NCBI GenBank assembly: GCA_030616775.1
Contig: JAUWWQ010000022.1
Span: 1 to 64,000, forward strand
Length of the DNA stretch: 64,000 bases
Source: Planctomycetota bacterium
Lineage (GTDB): Bacteria > Planctomycetota > Phycisphaerae > UBA1845
Reading direction: 5' to 3'
Both the position numbers and the translations under genes were made by a program. The notes under the pieces were generated by a model, which searched no databases, was not told where the DNA came from, and saw only the letters and a list, made by a program, of their open reading frames with translations. Shown piece by piece: positions 43,621-51,247 of this stretch. Numbering within the stretch: the stretch's first letter is position 1; the number at the start of each line of letters is the position of its first letter.

Positions 43621-45066
43621 TCAAGTGGATCCGTCCGCTCGGGCGGTCGAACCGCGGTGGCAGCATTGCTGCTCCAACTCGTCTATGAGCACCGCGAGGT
43701 TCTGCTCCTTCTGGCCCGCAGGCGTCATCCAGCGAACCGTTTCGTTCTCCTGCAACATCTTGGAGATGCGGCGGGATGCCAGAATAACCGTGGAATGGTT
43801 CTTATTGCCCATAAAGCGGCCGATCTCCGGGAAACTCATGTCCGTATGCTTTCTCGCCAGATACATCGCAATCCCACGTGCGAGGGCGATCGTCCGTGAT
43901 TTCCGCGACGTATGGAGATCGGCCGGTGTAAGACCGAAGAAAATCGCTACAACGCTTTCGATGTCCGAAAGCATCACTACCGGTGCGGTCTGGCGGATCA
44001 GATCACGGATAGCCCGATCCGCCAGCGACAAGGTGATGGGCTGCCCGACGAGTTGAGCCTGGGCCACGACCTTCAGCAAAGCCCCTTCCAACTCGCGAAT
44101 GTTGGCCTGGAAGTTCTCGGCGATGTACATGATTACCGGCTCGCTAATGTCCACCTTGAGGCGATTCGCCCGCTGGCGCAATACACCCGCGCGAACCTCC
44201 AAATCAGGCGATTCAACCCGTACAACCATGCCCGAGAGGAACCGGCTGACCAGCGATTCGGAAAAGTGCCCGATCATCTTTGGATGGGCGTCCGAAGCCA
44301 GGACGATCTGCTTGTCGGCGGCGTCGATCGCTTTGAATGTGTGCAGGAACTCTTCCTGTGTGGCACGCTTGTTGGCCAGAAAATGGACATCGTCGATTAT
44401 CAATGCGTCTAGATTGCGATAGCGGCTGTGGAACGCGTCCGTCTCGCGAGCTTTCACCGAGTAAACATAATCGTTCGTAAACTCCTCGCCGGTCACATAT
44501 CGCCAACGCAGGTGCGGATTGCGCTCTTTGAGCCCGTTGCATATCCCCTGCAGCAGATGCGTTTTTCCCAGACCGCAGCCCCCGTGCACAAAGAGGGGAT
44601 TGTACTGGTTTGCCGGGCTCTCGATCACATGACAGGCGGCTGCGTAGGCCATCCGGTTGGACGAACCAACCACGAACTCTTGCAGTCTGCCCTTGAGGTT
44701 CGGGATGGCCGGTAGAGCACCGGACCGCTTTTGCTCACGGGCGAGGCGCTCCGGGTTGTTGGCAACGTAATCGACCTGCCGATCCGGCTGTTTCTTGCCA
44801 AGCCCCTTGGCAAGCGCCGGGTCGATGGCGAAGCTCAACGTGAAATCGCGTTCCGTGATCTCGCGTGCCGCCTCGCTGATCACGTCTGCAAAATGTCGTT
44901 CGATCCATTCCACCACGAAGTGGTTCGGCGCACTGACGCGCAAATAGTCGTCAGTGAAGGTGAATCGGGTTGCGTTCTTGAACCAAACGTTGAACCGCTG
45001 TGGGCCGACCTTGTCCGCGATCCGCGATTCAACTAGCGACACTGCATTCTCTGCGCAGGTAATCAC
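43621..45066 (-). CDS. dnaA: Chromosomal replication initiator DnaA
   Basis: The AAA+ protein melts the origin and loads the helicase. Domain I (to about 75) is followed by a short linker, then Walker A GGCGLGKTH (Lys168), Walker B LIIDDVHFL, the sensor box RF-SGM and domain IV with the DnaA signature LARGIAMYLARKHTDMSFPE and GNKNHSTVI. I prefer GTG 45066 (VITCAENAVSL), because AAGGAG lies six bases upstream. A GTG at 45099 adds 11 residues without a ribosome binding site. The C terminus extends about 40 residues past the usual end. No dnaN or gyrase genes are adjacent. Confidence 0.95.
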   Translation of the reverse strand: MITCAENAVSLVESRIADKVGPQRFNVWFKNATRFTFTDDYLRVSAPNHFVVEWIERHFADVISEAAREITERDFTLSFAIDPALAKGLGKKQPDRQVDYVANNPERLAREQKRSGALPAIPNLKGRLQEFVVGSSNRMAYAAACHVIESPANQYNPLFVHGGCGLGKTHLLQGICNGLKERNPHLRWRYVTGEEFTNDYVYSVKARETDAFHSRYRNLDALIIDDVHFLANKRATQEEFLHTFKAIDAADKQIVLASDAHPKMIGHFSESLVSRFLSGMVVRVESPDLEVRAGVLRQRANRLKVDISEPVIMYIAENFQANIRELEGALLKVVAQAQLVGQPITLSLADRAIRDLIRQTAPVVMLSDIESVVAIFFGLTPADLHTSRKSRTIALARGIAMYLARKHTDMSFPEIGRFMGNKNHSTVILASRRISKMLQENETVRWMTPAGQKEQNLAVLIDELEQQCCHRGSTARADGST

Positions 45067-45393
45067 CACCAGCTCCTTGAAAATGGCAGGAACTGCCACA
45101 CCACACTCACGTAATGTTCAAAAAAAGCTATGAAAGAATAGCGGAGCCACTAGCCGTGGCCGGCAAACCCCGACCGCGCCTTAGCATCGTGCTTGCTTCC
45201 ACTACCAAACGTGGAAAATACCAATTGCCCGACGCGGCGTCAACCATGTTTTTCGACCCACATGCGTCGAAGTGCCGGTGCTTCCCAACTGGTAAGTGGT
45301 TACGGCGATAAACTTTTTTTTCCCCACTAGGTCGTCTTCTGCATGGCTACAAATGTGGAAAACTCGCCTTCGGCTGGGCCGAAGCCTTCAAAC
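45067..45393. other. dnaA upstream region with DnaA-box-like sites (candidate origin)
   Basis: This 327-base space is more A/T-rich than its surroundings and contains a run ACTTTTTTTTCCCC at about 45312-45325. On the minus strand TTTTCCACA (45354-45362) fits the TTWTNCACA DnaA box exactly. TTTTCCACG (45210-45218) has one mismatch. Two boxes are few for an origin, and they may instead serve dnaA autoregulation. The divergent dnaA and acetyltransferase genes are not in an arrangement that decides the matter. Confidence 0.35.
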
Positions 45394-46341
45394 TTATGTC
45401 CGAGGTGAAGTTACGATCCAGGCGTCGCGCGGCCCCTTCTCGACGAAGTCCCACCGGGCGTACATCCGGCAAGCGGGTGTGTTGCGCTGGTCGACTGCTA
45501 GTGACAACGTGTCAGCGCCTATCCGAAGCCCGGCATTCACCGCCCGTTGTAGTAGCGCATCCGCGACCCCTGTTCCCCGCGCCGCATGGGCAACACCCAT
45601 GTAGACCACTTCCAGAACCGGCCACCGCGGGATTCGGTTGAGTAACAGCACACCCACCGGCTTTTCATTGCGCCCTGCGACCCACCAAAGCGCCGGGTCA
45701 AAGATGCCGGTGGCCCGATGGCCGGCCAGTACCTCCGCCGTCCTCCGTAAACCCGTAAGTTCCGGACAGTCCTGACTTTGCACGTACGTCTCTTCAACCG
45801 CTCGTTGAAACAGCGACTCGCGCTCGGGCGCGTACTCCACCCACTTAAGGTCGTGCGCTGCCTTGAGGGGTTGAACCTTGCGAGTTACATCCCGCATCAG
45901 GTACCTCAGACGGGTTAGATAACGAAAACCGGCCTCCTTTAGCACGTCAGCCAAGGCGCCTCTTCCCGGTGCAACAAGCACCTCCAGGAGGACGATCGAC
46001 TGCTTCCAAGCGAGCGTTTGCAGGCGCTTGAGGGTAGCCACCGTGGCCCGATACTTGGCGTCCGACTCAAGGTTGCTTGGGACGAAGACCAGCGCTGCCG
46101 CGCCCGGCGATTCCGCAGCTAAGCATGCGGTAACCAGCTCCCCTCTTCGATAGGCACCCAGAAGGAGATCTATCGATACCGTCCGCAGACGTACATTGGC
46201 GAGCAAATCGGCCACTTGCGGTGCAGAAACACTCTCCACCGGTGGGCATTCAATATCGAACACGAGATGTAAAGCGGCATGGCATGTCGGCGATCCATCC
46301 GCGATCCTTATGATCTGGAATTCATCGCTGCCGCTGCTCAT
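45394..46341 (-). CDS. GNAT-family N-acetyltransferase (two-domain)
   Basis: The protein has 315 residues from ATG 46341 (MSSGSDEFQI). The C-terminal GNAT domain has YMGVAHAARGTGVADALLQR, the acetyl-CoA-binding R/Q-x-x-G-x-G/A loop, then LSLAVDQRNTPACRMYARWD and FVEKGPRDAWIV. The N-terminal half (about 20-150) appears to be a degenerate first GNAT domain, as in mycothiol-synthase-like proteins. The substrate is unknown. Longer in-frame starts exist, to 46413, but the extra residues are atypical. Confidence 0.78.
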   Translation of the reverse strand: MSSGSDEFQIIRIADGSPTCHAALHLVFDIECPPVESVSAPQVADLLANVRLRTVSIDLLLGAYRRGELVTACLAAESPGAAALVFVPSNLESDAKYRATVATLKRLQTLAWKQSIVLLEVLVAPGRGALADVLKEAGFRYLTRLRYLMRDVTRKVQPLKAAHDLKWVEYAPERESLFQRAVEETYVQSQDCPELTGLRRTAEVLAGHRATGIFDPALWWVAGRNEKPVGVLLLNRIPRWPVLEVVYMGVAHAARGTGVADALLQRAVNAGLRIGADTLSLAVDQRNTPACRMYARWDFVEKGPRDAWIVTSPRT

Positions 46342-46749
46342 GCCGCATCCACCAACCGACCTCAAGCATAACGCCGCAGATGGATCCGTCGAGGAGGGGA
46401 GCCGGACTCTCAAGCCCGAACGAACGGGCCTGGTGTGAACAAGGATACTTCCCGGATCCTCAGGTTGGCGTTAGACTGGATAATCCTCTCTGCCATGCTT
46501 ACTGATGATGCGGGAAGAATATAGGGCAAGCGCCAAGCGCCTCTTCCAGCTTCCCTAGACAGACAATGAACCGTGGCCATGCTCGTTCGCTATCAAAGGT
46601 TGCCAAGACCCGTTAAGGTGCGCACCCATCTACCGCACACTTATCGCAGCGTTTATCGCCGGCCACACGCCGGCTGTGCGAAGTGAACAGGACAAAGCGA
46701 CCGGTTGATTCTTCGATCTGCGGAGGCCTTCGGGGAGGCGTGTCTGCCA
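46342..46749. other. 408-base intergenic region
   Basis: No coding sequence or repeat is recognised here. The space separates the leftward acetyltransferase from a rightward membrane-protein gene and should contain both promoters. Confidence 0.4.
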
Positions 46750-47403
46750 GTGCAATCACTGAACGTAATTGGCGTCATCTGGCTGAGTATAGCTTTGGGT
46801 ACCGGGCTGATGCTCGTAGCCACCGGGCTGGGCTGGGCGGTTGCCCAAATGGGCTCCCTCCCACCGGTACGGTGGGTCGCATGGTGGGTGCGTGCTGTCA
46901 TCCTGCCCTTGTTGCGTTGTCGGTCTTGGTGGCGACGCACAGCCGTGATATTCACCAACAACATCACAATCCTGGCGGCGTTGCTGGTGGTCGGTCGATG
47001 GCATGCGGGGGCCCTACTGGGCGTTGCAGGTCTCGGCGTTGGCCTGGGGATAGGGCTTAGAATCCTGTCAAGTGAGCCAACTGCTGCCATGGATCCATGC
47101 CCCGAATGCGGCGTCGGGAGCAAGCGACGTATCAGAATCGGGATTGCTCTGAACCTCCTGGAACCGCCGGCCATCATGCTGACGATCGGATTGAGCCTGG
47201 CACGGCAGCCCATGCCGTTGTCGCCCGGACAGGTCTGGGAAACGTTCTTAGTGTGGGTCGTACCAGCAACGCTCCTGGCAGCGGGAGGTGAAGCGCTTTG
47301 GCTTGGGGCGATTCACCACGCACACCTTAGAGACGGCGCCGCTCCGGCAGAGCAGGCGAGTCCTGATCCCAATCAGAGCAAAGGCGGCGAATCAGCAGAT
47401 TGA
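46750..47403 (+). CDS. Polytopic membrane protein with a CPECG motif
   Basis: From GTG 46750 (VQSLNVIGVIWLSIALG) the protein has 217 residues and six hydrophobic helices. A cytoplasmic loop carries PCPECGVGSKRR, half a zinc ribbon. The C-terminal 30 residues are polar and low complexity. GGAGG lies 12 bases ahead of the GTG, rather far. A TTG at 46705 is an alternative. It is convergent with, and overlaps by 12 bases, the response-regulator gene. Function unknown. Confidence 0.55.
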   Translation: MQSLNVIGVIWLSIALGTGLMLVATGLGWAVAQMGSLPPVRWVAWWVRAVILPLLRCRSWWRRTAVIFTNNITILAALLVVGRWHAGALLGVAGLGVGLGIGLRILSSEPTAAMDPCPECGVGSKRRIRIGIALNLLEPPAIMLTIGLSLARQPMPLSPGQVWETFLVWVVPATLLAAGGEALWLGAIHHAHLRDGAAPAEQASPDPNQSKGGESAD

Positions 47404-47871
47404 TGCGAACGAGGGTGAGCGCGTGGTCGGCCACACAACGCGGGTGGGAAATCCGCCGCGACAGCACTCGTCGGCCTTGTCGCGCTCGTTGCGCAGGTCG
47501 TCTATAAGCTGAATCAGAAGCTTGCTGTCGCAGGGCCTGGCGAGGAAGTAATCGCCCCCGGCGTAGTCGACCATTTGCCCCAGATATGTCCGCGTCATCT
47601 CATCAGTCGGTTCTGTCAAGATGATTACGGTTAAATCCAGATCGCGCGTCTCGTGTCGGACGTACTCGCAAACCTCGAAGCCGTCCATATCGGGTAGGTG
47701 AACGTCCAGGATGAGAATGTCCGGGGGATCGATATCACACACCAGGATGACATCACTGCCGCTAGCTGCAGTGTCTACGCAGAATCCTGCGTCCTCGAGT
47801 TGTACTTGCAGAGCGTGCCGGCTCGCGGTTTGTGGATCGGCCAGTAGTATCCGCAGTGATTCTCGACTCAT
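47392..47871 (-). CDS. Single-domain response regulator
   Basis: The protein has 159 residues from ATG 47871 (MSRESLRILLADPQ). It shows a receiver domain with the acidic pair in LLADP, the phosphoacceptor in ILILDVHLPDMDG and the Thr in VIILTEPTD. The conserved lysine near the end is arginine here (GDYFLARPCD), which usually alters phosphate handling. There is no output domain, only a 30-residue polar tail. Such proteins act by binding partners or in phosphorelays. No histidine kinase is adjacent. In-frame sequence upstream to 48165 looks non-native. Confidence 0.75.
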   Translation of the reverse strand: MSRESLRILLADPQTASRHALQVQLEDAGFCVDTAASGSDVILVCDIDPPDILILDVHLPDMDGFEVCEYVRHETRDLDLTVIILTEPTDEMTRTYLGQMVDYAGGDYFLARPCDSKLLIQLIDDLRNERDKADECCRGGFPTRVVWPTTRSPSFASIC

Positions 47872-48620
47872 CGGCTTCCCCCTCGCCATCAACCGTGGAG
47901 CTTGACGGTCTGCGGTCGCGGAAAAGAAGCGGATCGAACCCCGGTGGATGCGCTGGCCTTGCGAAACCGACTTGAGTCGCGAAGAAGTGACTCGCCGACG
48001 CGGACAAGTCCACATCTTCCCGTCGTTGACTGTCTCGATTGCGCTTCCTTTCCCCGTACTGCTATCGCCGCCGGATGGGCTGCACCCGACAGCGCTCCAC
48101 AGTGACAAAACAAAGTCTAGGATATGTTCGGCGTCTTGGCCAGAAGCCGGGATGCCGCCGATCATCCGGGGTCAGGAGGTCCAACCACCGATAACGTGGT
48201 GTATTGTCGCGTTCAGCCGCTACCGGGCCCGTCTCGCAGCTCCGGTAAGACCGACGCAATGGCCGCCGTCTGCGAAGCAAGACGATCGGCGAGAACGGTT
48301 GAATGTGCCGTTCGAGCGCTGCGAGTGGTACGAGTTGACACTCTGGTTGCCGGCGAGCCGGGCAGTCAACGTGGTTGTCAGATGCAGGCTGAAATCACGA
48401 TGGGGCTGGTGCCTGTGGCCGTCAAGCCCTGCTAGGGCAAAGCAGCAGCCGGCTCGTCTCTTAGTGCCATAGAATCGACACTAGACGGTCCAAGGCCGCT
48501 CGACACACCCCCGCTGGCTTCGCTTCGGCTGTTGACTTTTGGTGCTGTGCGCGGCAGCCTATGGAAGAGCGCCGCCAAGACGGCCCGCGACAGACTAAGG
48601 CTGCGGTGGTTTCTCGGGCT
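47872..48620. other. 749-base region without a recognised gene
   Basis: Open frames exist on both strands (for example 48124-48435 rightward), but their composition and lack of motifs do not support genes. The right end borders a MITE-like element. A further 150 bases follow that element before tRNA-Leu, also without a gene. Confidence 0.4.
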
Positions 48621-48738
48621 CTAGAGCGATTCTCGAAATCGTATGCCGAGCCGCGGGCTTCAGCCCGCGCGGAATCGCATAGCGAGAGGACGCTCGCCGT
48701 CCCTGACATGCGGTATACGAAAACGGGATCTGCTCTAG
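48621..48738. repeat. MITE-like element, copy A
   Basis: This element of about 118 bases has imperfect inverted ends CTAGAGC (48621-48627) and GCTCTAG (48732-48738). Inside are GCCGCGGGCTTCAGCCCGCG and GTATACGAAAACGGGATC. The reverse complement matches 51011-51140 over its entire length with few changes. A short frame in this element would encode a peptide, but none is credible. Confidence 0.8.
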
Positions 48739-48890
48739 CAGAACGTCTTGAGAGCGGAACCGTCTCGACGTACTTCGGGATAAGGGAGCGGCCCGCGTGG
48801 GGCGACCTTGCCGCTTCCTGATCCGCCTGCGGCGGACGGCTCGGTTATGTCAGGGGCTCCTGAACGTAAGTCACGGAATCACAGGGACTT

Positions 48891-48975
48891 GGGCGAGTGG
48901 CGGAATGGCAGACGCTGGGGACTTAAAATCCCCTGTCCCTAACGGGACGTGCGGGTTCGAATCCCGCCTCGCCCA
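48891..48975 (+). tRNA. tRNA-Leu (UAA)
   Basis: The 85 bases fold as a class II tRNA. The acceptor stem GGGCGAG (48891-48897) pairs with CTCGCCC (48968-48974). The anticodon stem GGGGA/TCCCC encloses the loop CTTAAAA, with anticodon TAA. A long variable arm (GTCCCTAACGGGAC) marks Leu, and the T arm is GCGGGTTCGAATCCCGC. The discriminator is A and the CCA end is not encoded. Confidence 0.95.
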
Positions 48976-49212
48976 TTATTATCATTATCGGCCATAGCCG
49001 AAAAGTGGCGGAAAAATGGCAGAAAACTGCCCGCCGTAGGCGAGTGCCTCGCTCTCACAAGGCGACCTGTTCTCGTTCAACGGCTCAGTACAGACCGAAA
49101 GGGCACGATATATTGCGTTGAGGTGCGTGCGGAGAATTACTCGGGCATGCGGTGCCGTTAACGTAGATTCGTGTGGCCTATGGTGGTCGTAGGTTCTGCT
49201 GGAGGGATTGGC

Positions 49213-49395
49213 ATGTTGAAGAAAGCGATTGTGACTGTGGCGTCGGTGATTGGTCTGTCGGGTGCTGGGCAATCCGCTGCTGCCGAGTTGTGTCCAGAGC
49301 CCGGGAGAACGCCGTGTAGTGACAAACTCCCAACCGGACTCCTATTATTTTCGGGATTATGCATTTGGCGCAAGGGCTGCCATCCCATAGCCTGA
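49213..49395 (+). CDS. Small exported protein with LPTG-hydrophobic-basic tail
   Basis: The protein has 60 residues from ATG 49213, with GGAGG seven bases upstream. A signal peptide (KKAIVTVASVIGLSGAGQSAAA without its first residues is hydrophobic) ends near residue 24. A Cys-containing segment CPEPGRTPCSDK is followed by LPTGLLLFSGLCIWRKG and then CHPIA. The order PEP/LPTG, hydrophobic helix, basic pair imitates a surface-sorting tail. It may be a tiny anchored peptide, or the fusion of a signal peptide to the tail of a lost gene. Confidence 0.5.
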   Translation: MLKKAIVTVASVIGLSGAGQSAAAELCPEPGRTPCSDKLPTGLLLFSGLCIWRKGCHPIA

Positions 49396-49399
49396 AAGC

Positions 49400-50230
49400 A
49401 TGGACGAAAAATCGCTTGGGCGGTTGTATAAGCTGTGGTCCTCCGTCAGATCGCACCCGATCGCTTCGGCCCTACTCGCCATATGGGTGCTTGTCTTGCC
49501 CGGATTGCGCTGCGTTGGCGACATTGAGGACGCCTTGACCGTGGCATCATGGATTGCCTCGGTGATCTTGTTCTTGGCATCTGGACCAGTTCAAATAGCT
49601 GGCGCGGTCGTTTTTGCCGCTGGTGTTGCATACGTATTTCAAGATTTGTGGCGCCCTCCTGTATCACGATGGTGTGAGAGGACCAGACGAAAACATCATC
49701 CACTCATCCTCGAATACGATGAAAATAAGCACTCAGTAGCCTGCGCTGAGGGGGCGGCGAAGATGGTCCGCTTATGCGTACGCAATCCAGGCTCGCGATC
49801 CATAAAGAACCTAATGCTAACAATGCTAGAGATTGAAGGCCCTCCCGAAGCCAAAGAAAAGTACGCTCCGCTGGTAGGCCGTCAGCTAGCCGTCTCACGC
49901 GATGCAATCGGCGATCACAAGGGAGCTTGGGGAAATAAACCCGAAGATCGCGTAGAGGTTCTTCATCCTGGACGCGAGGCGATGTTTGACTTTGTTCGTC
50001 TAACGGCAGGCAACTTTACGTTTTGCCATGGATCATACGTTCCTGGCCATCCCCACCAGGGAATCCAACGTTGGGACCAGCAGCCTTCCGGTGTGATTAG
50101 TGGAGATAAATACAAAGTGCGAATCGCCGCTCAAGCGGATGATTTGAAGGAAGTTACGGGAATGTTCGAATTTGATTCGGATATGTCCTTTAGGCAACTA
50201 GATCCTTGTACTCCAACTTCGCACAAGTAA
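49400..50230 (+). CDS. Membrane protein of unknown function in the island
   Basis: The protein has 276 residues. Two hydrophobic hairpins (SALLAIWVLVLPGL and IASVILFLASGPVQIAGAVV) lie within residues 22-82, and a soluble domain with beta-rich composition follows (90-260). No motif is recognised. Base composition is more A/T-rich than the neighbours, in line with recent acquisition. It begins four bases after the small exported protein. Its last 13 residues overlap the 3' end of the IS1595 remnant on the other strand, so the natural C terminus may have been replaced. Confidence 0.55.
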   Translation: MDEKSLGRLYKLWSSVRSHPIASALLAIWVLVLPGLRCVGDIEDALTVASWIASVILFLASGPVQIAGAVVFAAGVAYVFQDLWRPPVSRWCERTRRKHHPLILEYDENKHSVACAEGAAKMVRLCVRNPGSRSIKNLMLTMLEIEGPPEAKEKYAPLVGRQLAVSRDAIGDHKGAWGNKPEDRVEVLHPGREAMFDFVRLTAGNFTFCHGSYVPGHPHQGIQRWDQQPSGVISGDKYKVRIAAQADDLKEVTGMFEFDSDMSFRQLDPCTPTSHK

Positions 50231-50679
50231 GCAGTTCTTTCAAGGCGTTGCGGAAAATGTTAGGATTGCTGCGGTTGTTGAACCGAAACTCGAATTCGTC
50301 AAGGTACAGGTCAAGATGCTTCTTGCTGACTTTATGGAACGCCCCGACGATGGATCGCTTGAAAAGAGACCACGCGCCTTCCACGTTGTTTGTGTGAACA
50401 TCGCGCCGAACCCATTCTTCGGCGCTGTGCGTGACCCATTCGTGACGTCGTCTGTCGTTCGACAAGTCGCCGTAGGCGATGTTCTCGTCGGTAAAGATGG
50501 CCTCAGCGTCTTTGCAGACGTGCTGGTCGATGAACTGCCGCAGGGTGATTCGGTTCGCCCGTTTGGCGGTCTGCATTCGCACTTTGCCCTTGCGTTCTAC
50601 GGCTCCCAGGACAATTGTCTTGTTTCCGGTGTAGCGTCGTCCCTTGTGGGCGGCGCCCGCCCTGAATTTGCGTCACCCA
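50190..50679 (-). mobile_element. IS1595-family (ISXO2-like) transposase remnant
   Basis: The minus-strand frame is open from a stop at about 50680 to TAA at 50190 and encodes about 162 residues: HKGRRYTGNKTIVLGAVERK, VRMQTAKRAN, then HTNNVEGAWSLFKRSIVGAF and HKVSKKHLDLYLDEFEFRFN. The HTNNVEGxWSxxKR block with its catalytic Asn/Glu and the LDEFEFRFN end are diagnostic of IS1595. There is no start codon and no N-terminal zinc ribbon, so it is truncated at the 5' end. No terminal repeats were recognised. Confidence 0.8.
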
Positions 50680-50758
50680 AAAGGGGTAACGCTACACAAA
50701 AACCGATAACGCTGTAGCCACACGCGGGACGGGATACCAGCGGAAATGGGTGCGAGAA

Positions 50759-50776
50759 TCCCGATGTACATCGGGA
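50759..50776. repeat. 18-bp perfect palindrome
   Basis: TCCCGATGTACATCGGGA is self-complementary. An identical copy is at 52880-52897 and a one-base variant at 50863-50880, giving three copies within 2.2 kb. Confidence 0.85.
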
Positions 50777-50852
50777 CTCACACCAGCCGGCGTTTCATAA
50801 AAAACGCGACTATCATCGCTGGACCGAGAATCCCTTCTCGATCCTCTGGCAG

Positions 50853-50888
50853 GTGCCGAGAATCCCGATGCACATCGGGACTCGGCAC
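50853..50888. repeat. 36-bp hairpin of the same palindrome family
   Basis: GTGCCGAGAATCCCGATG pairs almost perfectly with CACATCGGGACTCGGCAC. Its centre is a variant of the 18-bp palindrome at 50759. Confidence 0.8.
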
Positions 50889-51010
50889 AGCGTATTCACC
50901 GCGCGGGCTTCAAGCCCGCGGCTCGGTTCACAATTTCGGGAAATGCTCTAATCCTTGCATCACAATCCAAATCCATTATCCTTAAACAGCAAACGGAGTT
51001 GATGCGTTGG

Positions 51011-51140
51011 CTAAAGCAGATCCCGTTTTCGTATACCGCACGTCAGGGACGGCGAGCGTCCTATCGCTATGCGATTCCGCATGCGATTCCGCGCGGGCTG
51101 AAGCCCGCGGCTCGGCATACGATTTCGAGAATTGCACTAG
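51011..51140. repeat. MITE-like element, copy B (inverted relative to copy A)
   Basis: The reverse complement of copy A (48621-48738) aligns over the whole length. Copy B differs by a 12-base tandem duplication (ATGCGATTCCGC twice at about 51069-51092) and a few substitutions. The ends are CTAAAGCAGATC and TTGCACTAG. The two copies face each other across 2.3 kb that includes tRNA-Leu, two small genes and the IS1595 remnant. Confidence 0.8.
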
Positions 51141-51247
51141 CCGTACTCCCTTCAAGGCAGTGGAGAAGACCATCAGTGCGCCTGACGTCGCCCTGAGCTT
51201 CCTTGAAGGCCGACCCAGTTGATGGTCTGCATACAGAGGATTCGATC

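Larger units (their letters stand above)
50680..51010. other. Repeat-rich intergenic stretch
   Basis: There is no gene. It contains TCCCGATGTACATCGGGA (50759-50776), the longer hairpin 50853-50888 around TCCCGATGCACATCGGGA, and a CGCGGGCTTCAAGCCCGCGG palindrome near 50908-50927. Confidence 0.6.

Noticed and set aside
47872-48165. Longer N terminus for the response regulator
   Set aside because: The additional 98 codons are Ser/Arg-rich without similarity to a domain, and a normal start lies at the receiver boundary.
48891-51140. Integrative element inserted at tRNA-Leu
   Set aside because: No repeat of the tRNA 3' end was seen downstream and there is no integrase gene. Only IS and MITE remnants are present.
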